From positions 1,860,001 to 1,924,000 of the forward strand of contig CP103026.1 in NCBI GenBank assembly GCA_024752435.1: DNA of 64,000 nucleotides, in the 5' to 3' direction. Origin of the DNA: Allantophomopsis cytisporea (Eukaryota; Ascomycota; Leotiomycetes; Phacidiales; Phacidiaceae). The position numbers and the translations under genes are program-made. Positions 25,136 to 36,693 of the stretch are shown here, in pieces; within the stretch, counting starts at the first letter, position 1; each line of letters opens with the position of its first letter. Below the pieces are notes generated by a model, which did no database searches, was not told the origin of the DNA, and was given only the letters and a program-made list of their open reading frames with translations.

Positions 25136-25660
25136 ATGAAGACAATCGTCACCTTTTTCGGTATTTTCGCTCTCCTTGCGGGTACAACTGTATCTGCTTG
25201 GCTCATCGTATACGGATACGTCTCCTACTATGATGCACGCACCAATTCACGCTCCGCCTTCCACAGTGATGCAGGTGGTCTTATCCAACGCAGCTCAGGC
25301 CTCCCAGTTCACAACGGTCCCCCATTCTGCACCCAAGTCGGCGCTGGAGTTTGCAACTGTGAGTTTCCTTCCCGCTCCATATCAAGACAATACGAGCTAA
25401 CATGTACAGTGGCTTTCTGGAACAGCACAACCTTTGACACGGCTCTCGTCTACAATACACACTGTCAGGAGATTGGCTTGAACCTCGACATTGGTACTGG
25501 AAACTTTAAGATCCACTCAAAGCTCCCTCACGCTGTTGTTGGAGATGCGGCTGAGCAGACGTTCTGCTACTCAGGACAGTGCTACGGCAAGAACTGCATC
25601 CACTACTACGCCGATGTTACCGAGAACTCGATGGTCAAACAGTGTGCTTTTTACTGTTAG
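25136..25660 (+). CDS. Small secreted 8-cysteine protein, intact paralogue
   Basis: Two exons (intron 25359-25409, GTGAGT donor, GAGCTAACA branch, ACAG acceptor) give 157 residues. The N-terminus MKTIVTFFGIFALLAGTTVS is a good signal peptide with likely cleavage after VSA, residue 21. The mature protein has eight cysteines in the C-terminal 95 residues, arranged as PPFC, GVC, THC, then a tight trio FCYSGQCYGKNC, and finally QCAFYC at the very end, consistent with four disulfides. The pattern lacks the CC pairs of hydrophobins and has no CFEM-type signature. I do not recognise the family. It is the tandem partner of the broken gene at 23404, with the intron at the same place and phase. Secretion is inferred from the signal peptide and lack of membrane helices or an ER-retention tail; function is unknown. 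Confidence 0.82.
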   Translation: MKTIVTFFGIFALLAGTTVSAWLIVYGYVSYYDARTNSRSAFHSDAGGLIQRSSGLPVHNGPPFCTQVGAGVCNCEFPSRSISRQYELTCTVAFWNSTTFDTALVYNTHCQEIGLNLDIGTGNFKIHSKLPHAVVGDAAEQTFCYSGQCYGKNCIHYYADVTENSMVKQCAFYC

Positions 25661-26164
25661 GATGAGAGTTGACGGCACTCCTCAAGTTGGCTCTGATTGA
25701 GATCATCATGCTCTTCAGGGACAGATGTAGTACTCGACGAGCTGCACTTATGGGTACCTTTCATCTCATCGAGGCATAACTTTATTTGGTTGGATCCAAA
25801 GGGAAGTCTTTTGATAAGTAGGTCATATCACACTTCTTGAAATTCGGATCGCATGTCTGACAACCAATCGTCTATAGTCATCACTGGACCTTCATGTAAG
25901 AACCGACTCTGTAATTCTGAAGTCATCAGAAAATAGTTTCAAGTCTTTTGTTTGGTGCAAACACAAACCTTTTTGATACTGCACGTATGGATCTAAGAAA
26001 GTTTCAACAATCGAGTCTCCATTGAGCTTCTACTTGTGAATTGGGATTCTATGACATGGTGCATAACTATAAAGATGATCGATACCCGTATTAAATTTGA
26101 TTATGTTTCACAATGCTTAGGTGCAAGTTTGATTTCCCACAAGAGATACATGCATATGCGTGTA
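25661..26164. other. Convergent 3' intergenic region
   Basis: Tail-to-tail gap between the intact secreted-protein gene and the minus-strand membrane-protein gene. AT-rich, with no supportable gene. Confidence 0.5.
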
Positions 26165-27391
26165 TCATTGGTTTCCACCCCATCCCCTCATGTTATTGAT
26201 ATCCCTCCCTACCACCAACGCTTGTTGCAGAAACCCAAGAGCACCATCAGCAATTTCATTGCCAGTACTCGGCATTCTCTGAATACCGTTCTCCAAGCGA
26301 AGACTCTCAGCCAAATAATCCTCATTTACACAGCCCTGGAACCTCCCCAGAGCAGCTCTTTTGATAGCGGCTCTCCATTTGTCAAAGAACATATGCTCAC
26401 TCAAGGAAGTATACTTCTTAACCATCCTCGAATCATCCATTTGGCAAGGATCCCTGCGCGCAAAGTAGAAATTGGCATTGACTACCTCATATCTCTTCGT
26501 AACAAAGAAGAGGTAAGGCCAGGTGAAGATCCAGAGGAATGTGAGATAGAAGAACCACCGCACATACCATATGGTTCTCAGTCGATTAATCTTCCCTGGT
26601 GAGTAGACAACCACGTTCTTGGCAGTCAGCGGGTAAGAAATGTAGATGTGCCCGAGATAGTTTGTGCTCCGAATCAAGCTTTCAATGGACTCCCTCAGCA
26701 GCGCCTCATCCAAGCCCTCCACTCTTCTCTTCAGCGTGAAAGATTTGACGTCCGAAGGGTCTGCGCAGTATCGAGCACACCAGGTTGCCAGGTCATTCCC
26801 TGCTTCAATGTCTACAATCTTCGTCTCTCTGGGTCGTCGAGTCCCACGGTAGGCTTTCTGGCCTTCGGGGACCATCTCCATTTCTCCCTCAGGTTTACCT
26901 GTATAGGCTCGGATTAGGAGATGAGTCAAGTCCAGATTGAAATCGAAATCTGTGACTGTGTTCTCCTCGGTCTTGTTGTTTCTCTTCGTCTTCTCTCTAT
27001 GCGTGCCCTGTACATTGAGAGTGAGAACAGGCGGATACTGGGCCTGGACAGTCACCAGTTCTTCAAGCGCATCTGCATAAAGAGTATACTGTGTACTCAG
27101 GGTGGAAATGGTCTTCCCATCTTTGGAGACAACGCTTTCAGGAATATTGGGTCGTTTGAGGTAGCTTTGCTATGTCAATTACAAACTTTGGAAGAGTGGG
27201 GTTTATACAAACTTTATCGCAGAGGTAGGGAAATTTGGCCTGATGACCTCTGGAGTGTCATCATAAGCTGGGAGATCTTCTTCAATGTGCTCATCCTCCT
27301 CATCATGGTAATCGATGTTATCTAAGAGTACAGCCGAGGATGTAGATGCCGTATCATCGCGAGGACTCTCGCGCTTCGATGGTTTGCCCAT
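26165..27391 (-). CDS. Unrecognised fungal membrane-associated protein with LPxY motif
   Basis: Two exons give 395 residues. The intron at 27170-27208 is only 39 nt (GTATAA donor, TTGACAT branch-like, TAG acceptor), but splicing removes an in-frame stop and joins two blocks in phase 0. The first exon is acidic, with LPAY in EEDLPAYDD, an exact LPxY PY motif that could bind WW domains of an Rsp5-type ubiquitin ligase. A conserved-looking globular region follows (VTDFDFNLDLTHLL), then one strongly hydrophobic stretch at about 261-284 (WFFYLTFLWIFTWPYLFFV) and a charged C-terminal region. I recall similar hypothetical proteins in many ascomycetes, with no assigned function. One membrane span or a re-entrant hairpin is likely. 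Confidence 0.75.
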
Positions 27392-28350
27392 CTTTCCGTT
27401 AACAAAATGATCGTGGAATTTTCAGATTTCAAAGAGGGTGAGTCGATATGACATACAAAAAGTTCAATGTGAATTGGTAGAGAGAAAGAGAGTTGGAATT
27501 ACATCGAGAAATACGGATTTTACGTGGAATTTCAGCTATTAATTTCAATGCTATTCTTGGCCCACAAGAAGGCAGCAGTCAAGGCACAGACGCATGATCT
27601 GCCCCTGGTTACCGCCCTTGCCAAGACAATGGTCCCTGCTTTTGATGTGAACAATGTAGGGATCTTTTGACCAATGAAATCTACTGATCTTTAACATCCA
27701 AATAAGTCTATAATGATACTTAAATCAAGCCAATATAAGCTATCCACCGATACTGTCTGTGATAGACCACTATAAACATAGATGGCTCTCAACGTTATAA
27801 ATCTGAGTAATTGTATAGCTTCCAATAACAGATCTCAATGAAAGGGGGAAAAAGACTCTTAAAGCTGTGGAATTCTCAACAACTGATCACAGATTTCTTT
27901 CCAGCTGCCATGAGAGGATCGATGGGGGCATATTCTAATCATAACCAAGAAATCATTCATAACAGACTGTGTATTCCCCTAACTCCATATACGCTGTAAA
28001 GACCATAACAAGCTGGAGCTATTTCCTAACCTTCTTTCGTCCGTTCATACCAAACCGCTCAAAACCACCTACCCACAAAAGACTCAATAAAAGAAAGACA
28101 AATAATGTTCCGTTCGTTCATAATATCCTCGTCTGCACAACTTGAACAGGCCAACAGATAAGTAACTAAAAGCCGTAAACGATAGAGTCAAAATACCAGC
28201 TAATGCTTTCAACATAACATCATGCAATTCATAATAGCTCATTAATCGTGCCACCGAAAAGTTAAGAGAAAAGGCAAGAATAAAGAAAAAAAAACATGAT
28301 TTTCAATCTCATAACTCCCCCGTCCATAGTTATCTATAGAGTGCCACTTT
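27392..28350. other. Intergenic region between two minus-strand genes
   Basis: About 960 bp holding the promoter of the LPxY membrane-protein gene and the 3' flank of the ABC transporter gene. AT-rich, with no supportable gene. Confidence 0.5.
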
Positions 28351-31300
28351 TCAAGAGCCGGGCGCAAACTTAACAACGGGAGCTCTGCCCTCTTCAGAAG
28401 CAGAAGGTCTCTCGGCAGGACTAGAGTTTGGCGCTACTGTGCTGCTGCGAGTATCAGTGCTGGCTGAACCTTCGGTACTACCGCATTCTCTGCTAGTGCT
28501 GCCATCAGCCATACGCTGCTTCAATCTCCAGTGTCGAGTACGCTTGACTCTCTGGCCTCTTGAAGCACCTCTGAGGTCCTGTTGACCGGATGGGGGCTCG
28601 TTTGGTGCCGAAACTCGTCTGCGAGGCTTTATGTAATCAGTTTTGCTGTAGCAATGTTGTAAGGGCCTCGAACTTACAACACTTGAAGCTGGAGGGTGGG
28701 CAGTTACCTCGTTCGAACCATCTGCTATTATCTCGCTATCATTGGTACCATCTAAGGACTCTTGCCCACGATTAGTTGGTTCACTCTTGATTTGATGACG
28801 CCGACCGAATCGGGATTTCTTGTGTTTGGGTTTATCCTTCTTTGAAGACTCGCTAGCTTGTTCCTTACACTCACTGTCGCTGACTGGAGCTGATGGGATA
28901 TCTTCGGCTGCAGAGGTTTGTTCGGCTGAAACATTTGAGTAACCGCTAGTTGGGGGGTTTCCAAGAAACGTACTATCAGAGAAATCTGGGCGTTTACCAG
29001 CTCTGTTCGCCGCCTTTCTGGCTAAGATCGACAACTGAGAAGACTTTCCACCCTCCAATTTTGGACGCTCATACGGGTCACCTTTCGATTTCGGCTCGGC
29101 TTGATCTGAACTTTCGGTGTTTTCGCTAGCTCGCTGGTTGCGGGGGATGAACTCAGGGGCATCAGCCTTCAATTTCGGCGACTGTGATGATCAGCAAGTG
29201 TTCTTACAACCGAGAGTTCTATACGTACAGCGGGAGGGTGGTTATCATGCTTCAGCATTGTTGAGAGCTTCACGGTTTTGCGCTCGTTATCTACGTCGTT
29301 GATGATATGTACATCGCCCGCCTTGGGAGTCTTCTCAGCTTCATCGGAAGGTTTAACAAATATTTGCTTCGTCCACAGATCATGATATTTGCCTTTGGAA
29401 TGAAACAGCTCCTCATGAGAGCCTTGCTCAATTATCCGACCTTCCTTAATGACCATGATACGATCTGCGCGCATAATTGTTGAGAGTCTGTGGGCAACGA
29501 TAATTGTAGTACGACCTTTGCACAGGATACCAAGAGCTTCTTGGATCTTCTGTTCCGTCTCGGTATCGACGGCACTTGTAGCTTCGTCCAGTAAAATGAT
29601 GTGTGGGTTTTTGAGAATGGCTCTTGCAATAGCCATGCGCTGACGCTCTCCTCCTGACAATTTTATCCCACGTTCGCCAACAGTTGATTGATACCCATCT
29701 GGAAAAGATAGAATCTTGTCATGAATTTGGGCAGCCTCGCAGGCTTTGTAGACCTCTTTATCAGTTGCGTTAAGTCTCGCATAGCGAAGATTGCTCATGA
29801 TTGTATCGTTGAACAAGCTCGGATCCTGGGGAACAACACCAATTGTGCTTCGAAGACTGCCCAATTTTACTTGACGGATGTCTTGTCCATCGATTTCGAT
29901 GCTTCCTTCAGTAACATCATAGAATCTGGTGAGCAATTTGAGGATTGTTGATTTCCCTCCTCCCGTCTCACCAACAAGAGCTACGGTAGACCCAGCTGGC
30001 ACCGTAAAGCTGACGTCCTTCAGAGTAGACTTGCGAGAATCATAAGAGAAACCAACCTCATCAAACTTGATCTCTCCGTCTCCGGGCTCCAAGTCCTTGG
30101 ATTTTGGCGCATCAACAATAGTGGGCTTGGTTTGCATGAGTTTGAGCAGGCGTTCAGAGTCCATCATATTGCTTGAGATAGTACTGAACATCTCGCTGAA
30201 GAACAGCAGCGGACCTATAGAGGTTAGTGTCTCGTAGAGATAGAAAGATCTCTACGTACTGTTCAGTTGAGACCAATATGTTAGCAGTGTTACAAAGTCG
30301 CCAACTGTCTTGGTTTTCAAGACCCAAACTTGATAGATAGCCAGGTAGCATGCGATGAGTAACCCCAACGTCATGATAAAAGTTTGCACCACATGTACAA
30401 CTTGCCAAGACTCGAAGAATGTCTTCTCGGTCCCAAGATAGTGCATTACCGCCTCTTTATAACGATGTACTTCGTACGCTATGCGGTTGAAGTAACTAGC
30501 GTTCTGCCAACCTTCGAAGCCTTGACTAACAGTAACAGCCTCTCTCCGCATTGCCTTGATAAACTTTCGACGGGTAGGAATGGCCTGAGACATGCACTTT
30601 GTTGTTGCATACAAAAAGAGAATAGTGATCGCTCCTGTAAGTAGAGCCATGTATGGTCCGAAGAGCCAATACAGATAAGTGAATGCCACAGCCAGATCTA
30701 TGAAAGTGGGAAGCACCTTGAAGCAGACCATTTCCATCAATCGTGATACAGATCTTCCTTGACGAATAGCTTGACTGAGTTCCGAAGTCGTCTTGTTGTC
30801 GTGGAAATCAGAAGACAGATTCATCAGATGGGCATGAGCAGTAGTACTCAAAGCTTCATACGAGTATTGTTGAACGGGTCTCCAGAGCCACCAGCGAATG
30901 AGTCCTACCCCTGAATTTGAACTCAAAAACCGAAAGAGTACATAGAGCGCAATTGCCACCCAAGGACCGTCCTCAGAAGAATTCCCGCCAGCAACAGTAC
31001 TCTCCAGCTGACCTCTTCCTGCAGTACCTTTGGCCAACTTGTCAGTAACTATTCCAAGCTGACGTGGCATCAACACATTCAGAAAGTTAGTTAACAGGAG
31101 GCATATTCCAACAAGTACGGCTCGAAGTTGCAAGATACTACTGTGGAATGGCCAAATGAGAGGGATAAATATCTTTTAGAGTTGGTTAGTATGGCCAGTA
31201 GAACTTCCGGCTAGACTGGGCTGTTACTCACAGAAAATTCTTTGGCATACGTCCACCAACTTCCGTCATTTCGGAGACGTTCAGCGATTTTCTTCTTCAG

Positions 31301-32244
31301 ACGATCGTTTTTGGAATAATAATCATCATCAGAATCCGAATTGGAGTCAGAATCGGAGTCTTTCGCAGTGCCTGAGTTATTCTCAATGGTGCCATAGTCA
31401 CTCGAGGTCGGAGAAGAGTCAGCAGATCCAGGGGTTGGTGCAAGCCTCTTAGCTAGTAGTGCTCGATCTTCGGCATCTTCATTCGAATACAGCTTCTTCC
31501 TATTGCGCAGAGTTCCGTACAGAAGAAGGAGAAGAAACTGTATAAGAATTCTCAAGCTTTGAACGGTGACCAAAGCGGCATCATACATATCATGTGGTGG
31601 GTGAAGCACGTTGGTGACGATAATCAGAAATATGTCAATTACGGCACCAAGTATCCATGAGCCGTAATAGGGGTACCAGACTGGAAACTTGGCGTCGGAA
31701 AGGGAAAGGATCTGTAGACCCCATACAATGATAGCAGAAAGGACGTATACCTAGATGGGTCAGCCAGTATCATCATTAGGATAGCTTTCACGAGCCTGAC
31801 GATGTGGTATTTCAACTGGAGTTTCTTACATTATGATGTTGTGTACTAGACCAGTTCTTTTGTGTCGTAAATCTGATGAATACCACAAGAGCCTCTGTGA
31901 ACTTTGTTTGGTCAGTTAACACTCACTTTTTCAACGTCTGTATGAACAGAGAATTTGAGACATGGAGAACTCACAAAGGTACCGACTATGGCAATCATCA
32001 GACTTAGCAAGACATTTCGTCGTACATGTTGATCCTCTTTCTTCAGTCTAAAAGACTGCAATCTGCACACACTAACAGTGCTGGCCACAATGAAGTACAC
32101 GAAAAGTACAGGGGAGTAAGCATAGTATACAGCCTCAATGGCTGTTTCAAGCTATTTCCTGGTTAGCTTTTTGTCTCACCGATGCGCGATGTGCCTGCTG
32201 GGAAGAAGTAGATGTACCGTTGAAGAAGGTTTTGGTTCCACCAT
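28351..32244 (-). CDS. HMT1/ABCB6-type ABC half-transporter with N-terminal membrane extension
   Basis: Seven exons give 1174 residues; introns are 32152-32217, 31902-31974, 31831-adjacent at 31751-31829, 31173-31231, 30215-30259 and 29182-29228, all frame-consistent. The 9-codon first exon is the least certain. Order: an N-terminal set of about five membrane helices (TMD0), an acidic Ser/Asp cytosolic loop, a six-helix ABC membrane domain, then the ATPase with Walker A GETGGGKST, signature LSGGERQR, Walker B IILLDEATSAVD and H-loop VAHRLS. This architecture matches fission-yeast Hmt1 and ABCB6, vacuolar or endomembrane exporters of thiol-metal complexes or related cargo. A roughly 280-residue disordered tail follows, opening with a PAM2-like LKADAPEFIP. 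A 51-nt in-frame stretch at 28627-28677 has good splice signals and may be an optional intron. Substrate is inferred from family only. Confidence 0.9.
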
Positions 32245-35200
32245 GTTGAATACTTTGGCCTTTGAGGATGGGTGCTGTCAATGAGCCTAAAGCTCCAGAA
32301 CTCGTGATATCACGAGCTGATATCAACGATTCCGGTCAGCAGTCTGTGATACTGTGATAATGGGGTCGTCTGCAGTTGGAGGTTTGATGTTTTCGGGGAT
32401 GCGGAGAGGCAGGTCAAGTAAACAAGAGATATTGGGGCCCACACGATCTGTCAAGTGCTACCGGGTGGTTTGCGGACTGGTAAAACAGGTTGTGAGGAAA
32501 GTAATGAGAAAGCCGTGAAACCAAGGAAGGCGCGCGAGGGGTGATTGGGAGGCACCGTTTACATCAAAAGAAACTTATTCCACATCCAATCGTTGCCCAT
32601 TCCTTGACCACAGCCAGACCCGTTTTCTCTTTTGTTTTGGTCTTCGTCTGCCTTTTCTTATATTGTATACATTTACCCAATATGTAGGCGCGGTAGATAT
32701 AGGTATAAAGCAATAACTCTACATGCATATGTTATGTACGCAGTATACGCGGCGTAGAGTAGTGCTTAGGTAGATTGTAGTCACATATAAGCACCTTGAA
32801 AAGCTCGGTGGGTTTCGCACGAAACGTACATACATACATACATACATATGTAAAAGAGACAGCACACAGGAGATGCATGAGAGGAAAATGCTAATTGTTC
32901 GTTGAATCTCTGGCCCTTCCCGTCTCAGCTTATGTGCGAGGATATTTGAGAGAACAAAACAGTATGATGCTACCTGCTGCTGCTGCTTGCTGCTTGCTGC
33001 GATTGTTTTGATGCTTGATGCTTGATGCCTGTAATCTTTTGTAAGCTGTTATACTTTGCAAGCCTTTGTTGATCTCTCAACCAGTTTGTTGTTGCTAGTT
33101 CCTTGTTGGACCTTGCCGGTAGTTATTGCTTCTAGCCGGGCTTGCGTGCAGCTTCATGCAGAGCGTGGATCTCAACCTACTTGCCTTGCTTGATGCTGCT
33201 ACTGCACCAGCTGCACCTCGGAACCTTCGTTGCCCGCCGAAAAAAAGGTAAGTTAAGTGCGTACGGGTTGTTCTCCGCCTCAATTGACTGATATCTGCTA
33301 GATACGCATGTATATACATATGACGAATGGAATAGGCACGGATGGAAGAACAATTGAGACGACGGAAGAAAAAGATGACGCACCACAAAACATACCTAGG
33401 AAGTACGCACGCATACTCAATCCAACCGCCTTATCCCTTGATTGAAAGCGGGTCGGCCAGTTTTTTTCTTCTAAATAATTCAAGGACATAGGCATACGGA
33501 TCAAAGCCTTGACTCATTGTGGCAACTGACGGTAAGCTGTCAGCATAGGCAGTAACATGAGGGTTTTGTAGCCGTTGTAACATCTAAGGGTTGCAAGACG
33601 GGTGACGGCTGTGATGACTCCCAAGCATCTTCTCATCATCAGCTCCGCCTCCGGACGAATTCCACCGCATTTGGAGTTGCTTGAGGTGGGCTTGAATACC
33701 CGAGCATCGAATAGAAGAACAAAGTCTTGCGGCTGCTCATATGCTCTTATGCTCTTATGCTTTTTCTCGAAGCCGACACGACTGGCTGACTACGCGATTG
33801 GGTTGGTTCTAGTGAAGAACATGCACGAGGACGGCGTTCTCAAAGAGCATGATACTATCATCAGACGCCAGAAGCATGCAACATGGAATGCAATTTACAG
33901 AGCACGAATGTCTGTGCTAGCTACTGTATACAACACAGCAAACCTGCACATAAGAAATGATGAGAGACATATGCATATGGATATTCGAATCGCCATGCTC
34001 ATGTCAGCACCTAAGCAACCAGAAGCTACTAAGAAATCATCCGAATAGTGCAGCATAAGATCAAGGCCAATGCAACTTGCTTCTGACTGCCCAGTAATTT
34101 ATACTTCGTCATGGAACTCCAGAGATAGATATAAAGCTGATGCTGTGTGTCAGGAGATTCTCGATATTGGCGTTAAACCCTTCATCGTACCCCACTGCTG
34201 CGGAAACGTGGTATTGGTTCTACCAAACTTATGTCTACGTTTGTCTGTCGAGACCTTGTCGAAGCTCATCCACTTATATTGGAATAATAACAGCATCGCA
34301 GCAGCAGGTGCTCCCTGTTTTCCACGAGAACTGTAAGCCGGACTCTCGGATTGATGCGCCAAGGAGGCAAGGCGCAGTTGGTGTTCCACAAATCACCATA
34401 TTGAAGCCAAAGCCTCCACGACTTCACAGGCGCCACCAACTAATTCTGATGCTTCGACGCCTCCCTAAAAATATTGTCATATGCAACTCATGCATCCCCA
34501 AATAACACAGATCGATACATCTGATGCCGGGTCGTTCTTGGGTTGTTCCTGCCGCTTCGCCGTTGAAAAAATGACAGCCCTGGAGGTCGTACAGGCAGGT
34601 GATAATAAAATTGTAAGTTGTATTCCCACTACAATCGTCTAGACTTTGATAGACGACAGGTGGTGGTTGGCTACATAGAGTGTTGCCCTCTGCTGTGTGC
34701 ATGCAAAGGCACCTTTATCAAGGATTCGATGGGAGCAATAAGATAGGGTTGTAGCACAGCATCTCCCGTTGTTGGCACCGTTGTCTTCTACTTATCCGCT
34801 ATTGCCATCGCATGTAAGCCTTGTTCTTCCAGATCCAATCACTTTCATTGCCTTGTGATCATCGAGATCATGTTTCTCTCGTAGAGTAGCACATCGCCTT
34901 GCACCATAGGGGTCCATCTCGGAAGTGTGGATTACTGGGCAATTCACATTATTTGGTTCTGTTCTGATCACAAGCTCTTATCAGGTTCGAGAATTTTGAA
35001 TCATCATTTTTGCGTAAGTACTCAATCTGTCCTGGCATGGCTGGTTATCGGGAGATTTGTGTCACGATATTAAGAGATCCTTCTAGATATACGATGCTTT
35101 TGCATCTCAAATATTTCTTACAGATCGATCATATTTGACTGCTAGGTTCTTGTACGCACCTTGTGCTTACTAATCCAATTCAATATTGACCTCCTTGGTT

Positions 35201-36693
35201 ATTGCAGCATCTCACATATTCAACCTCACGAACTTCAACATGCACGCTTCTAAGGAAGTCACTTCATGGTTAGTTTGCTGGAGCTAGATGCAAGGTAGCT
35301 AATGTTGACCATGTCATTCTCAGATGCAAGGATTTCCCTTTGGTAGTTTTGATTCAAATCCTTGTTTCTCTGCCGTCGATATCGATGAATGCATCTTCTT
35401 TCCACAGTGATTCGCATGTATTGACGGTCACCTTCATTTGTGCCGTTCTATCCAAACTTTTCCATGGATGATGACGCTTCGTTTGGTTTTACTCTTTGTA
35501 AGTGATATTATATCAGCAACAGCAGAGTTTGCGTTCTGTGCATTCCATTGGAGAGTATAGTCGAGATGCACCCCAACATCAACGGAGTTCCTGTCAACGA
35601 CAAAAGCTAGGTTTCATGTCCGATTGGCTTTAAGTCACTCAACGGGCTCATGTCAAGATTCGTATACAGATTTTCATTCGTTGTTTTTGTGCTTTAAGCG
35701 TTATCCTAAACTCTCGTAGGTAAATATATCCGGATACTGCATACTTAACTTACCATGCATACTCCATACTTATATCATATGACTCGCACGGTGCTTTGCC
35801 GATAACGAGCTCAATGGACAGCAGTGGGATAATGCACATGTTTTCACCTAGGGCTTTAGCTGACTACTACGGGACAATAAACTGTCAAAGAATTATCTCT
35901 GAAGTTAGATATATAAGCCTTGTTCCCTGCAATGGCGGTACGGGCATTTATGCGGAAATGACATGGACATATTATGGCAATTGTACATACCTGGGACAGG
36001 AATCAACCTCTAGGAATTGGCTTTGCAGATGAGACCGCTGTTCGTACCTATTAGGATCTGCGGCTTTCTTGTCAAGGATCATTATCCGTAGAGAAGTCTG
36101 TGTCCGTCTATGATTTTGGCTTGGGTATGCTCTTCAGACTTAGAGGTTTGACTGAGATAGAATGGACATAAATTCCGTCTTAGTCCATCCTTGAAAAAAA
36201 GGTTCCTGAAAACCAATTGTATGGCAGTGCAACCCTGGAGACAGTCAATAAATGGCCAAGTGAAAACAAGGGATAATGTTGAAAGCAAACCATAAAAAAG
36301 AGCAGATGAAGCAGCAAGAATTAAGAGCAGTAAAAGCGAAGAGACTGTGATATTCAATTCAGCTCAAACGATCACAATTCATATGTAAAAAGGAGTCATT
36401 GATACTTACCTATGCAATGCCATTCAGGGTAGCTGGGCCTGGAGGAGGTTTGATGGTCCGTGCGCGTCTTAAACCACAAGCCAGATGGTGAGGCTACCTT
36501 CCTACATACCGTAGGAACAACTCACCAACGCAAGGTTGCGACTTAAGTGTCCATATCGACGACGATACACGATCTGCCATTGTTACGCATCACGAGCTTC
36601 CAGCGAATTGCGACGATTTACGATATCCAATTGCTTACTTCCAGATAATAGAGTTGCGTACGTGTATCAGCGCAAGCTCCGAGAAGGAGCAAG
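32245..36693. other. Gene-poor region upstream of the ABC transporter and ChAPs genes
   Basis: About 4.4 kb between divergent genes. It includes short CAT and TGC microsatellite-like runs near 32.8-33.0 kb. Frames at 33602-34048 (plus) and 35796-36032 (plus) lack ATG-proximal support, splice partners or family resemblance. A minus frame at 36082-36357 has a signal-like hydrophobic run, but it starts at TTG behind an in-frame stop. I call no gene. Confidence 0.45.
32823..32850. repeat. ACAT microsatellite
   Basis: A short run of tandem ACAT units in the long region upstream of the ABC transporter gene. Similar purine-pyrimidine simple repeats recur in this window's intergenic DNA. Confidence 0.7.

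Noticed and set aside
20550..26164. Possible secondary-metabolite cluster around the SDR gene
   Set aside because: No polyketide synthase, NRPS, terpene cyclase, P450 or pathway regulator is present; one SDR alone does not make a cluster.
33602..34048. 148-codon plus-strand frame
   Set aside because: Starts at a non-ATG codon, has no recognisable domain and an amino-acid mix typical of random sequence.
36082..36357. Minus-strand frame with a signal-peptide-like hydrophobic run
   Set aside because: It has no ATG: the frame opens at TTG a few codons after an in-frame stop, with no acceptor site giving an upstream exon.
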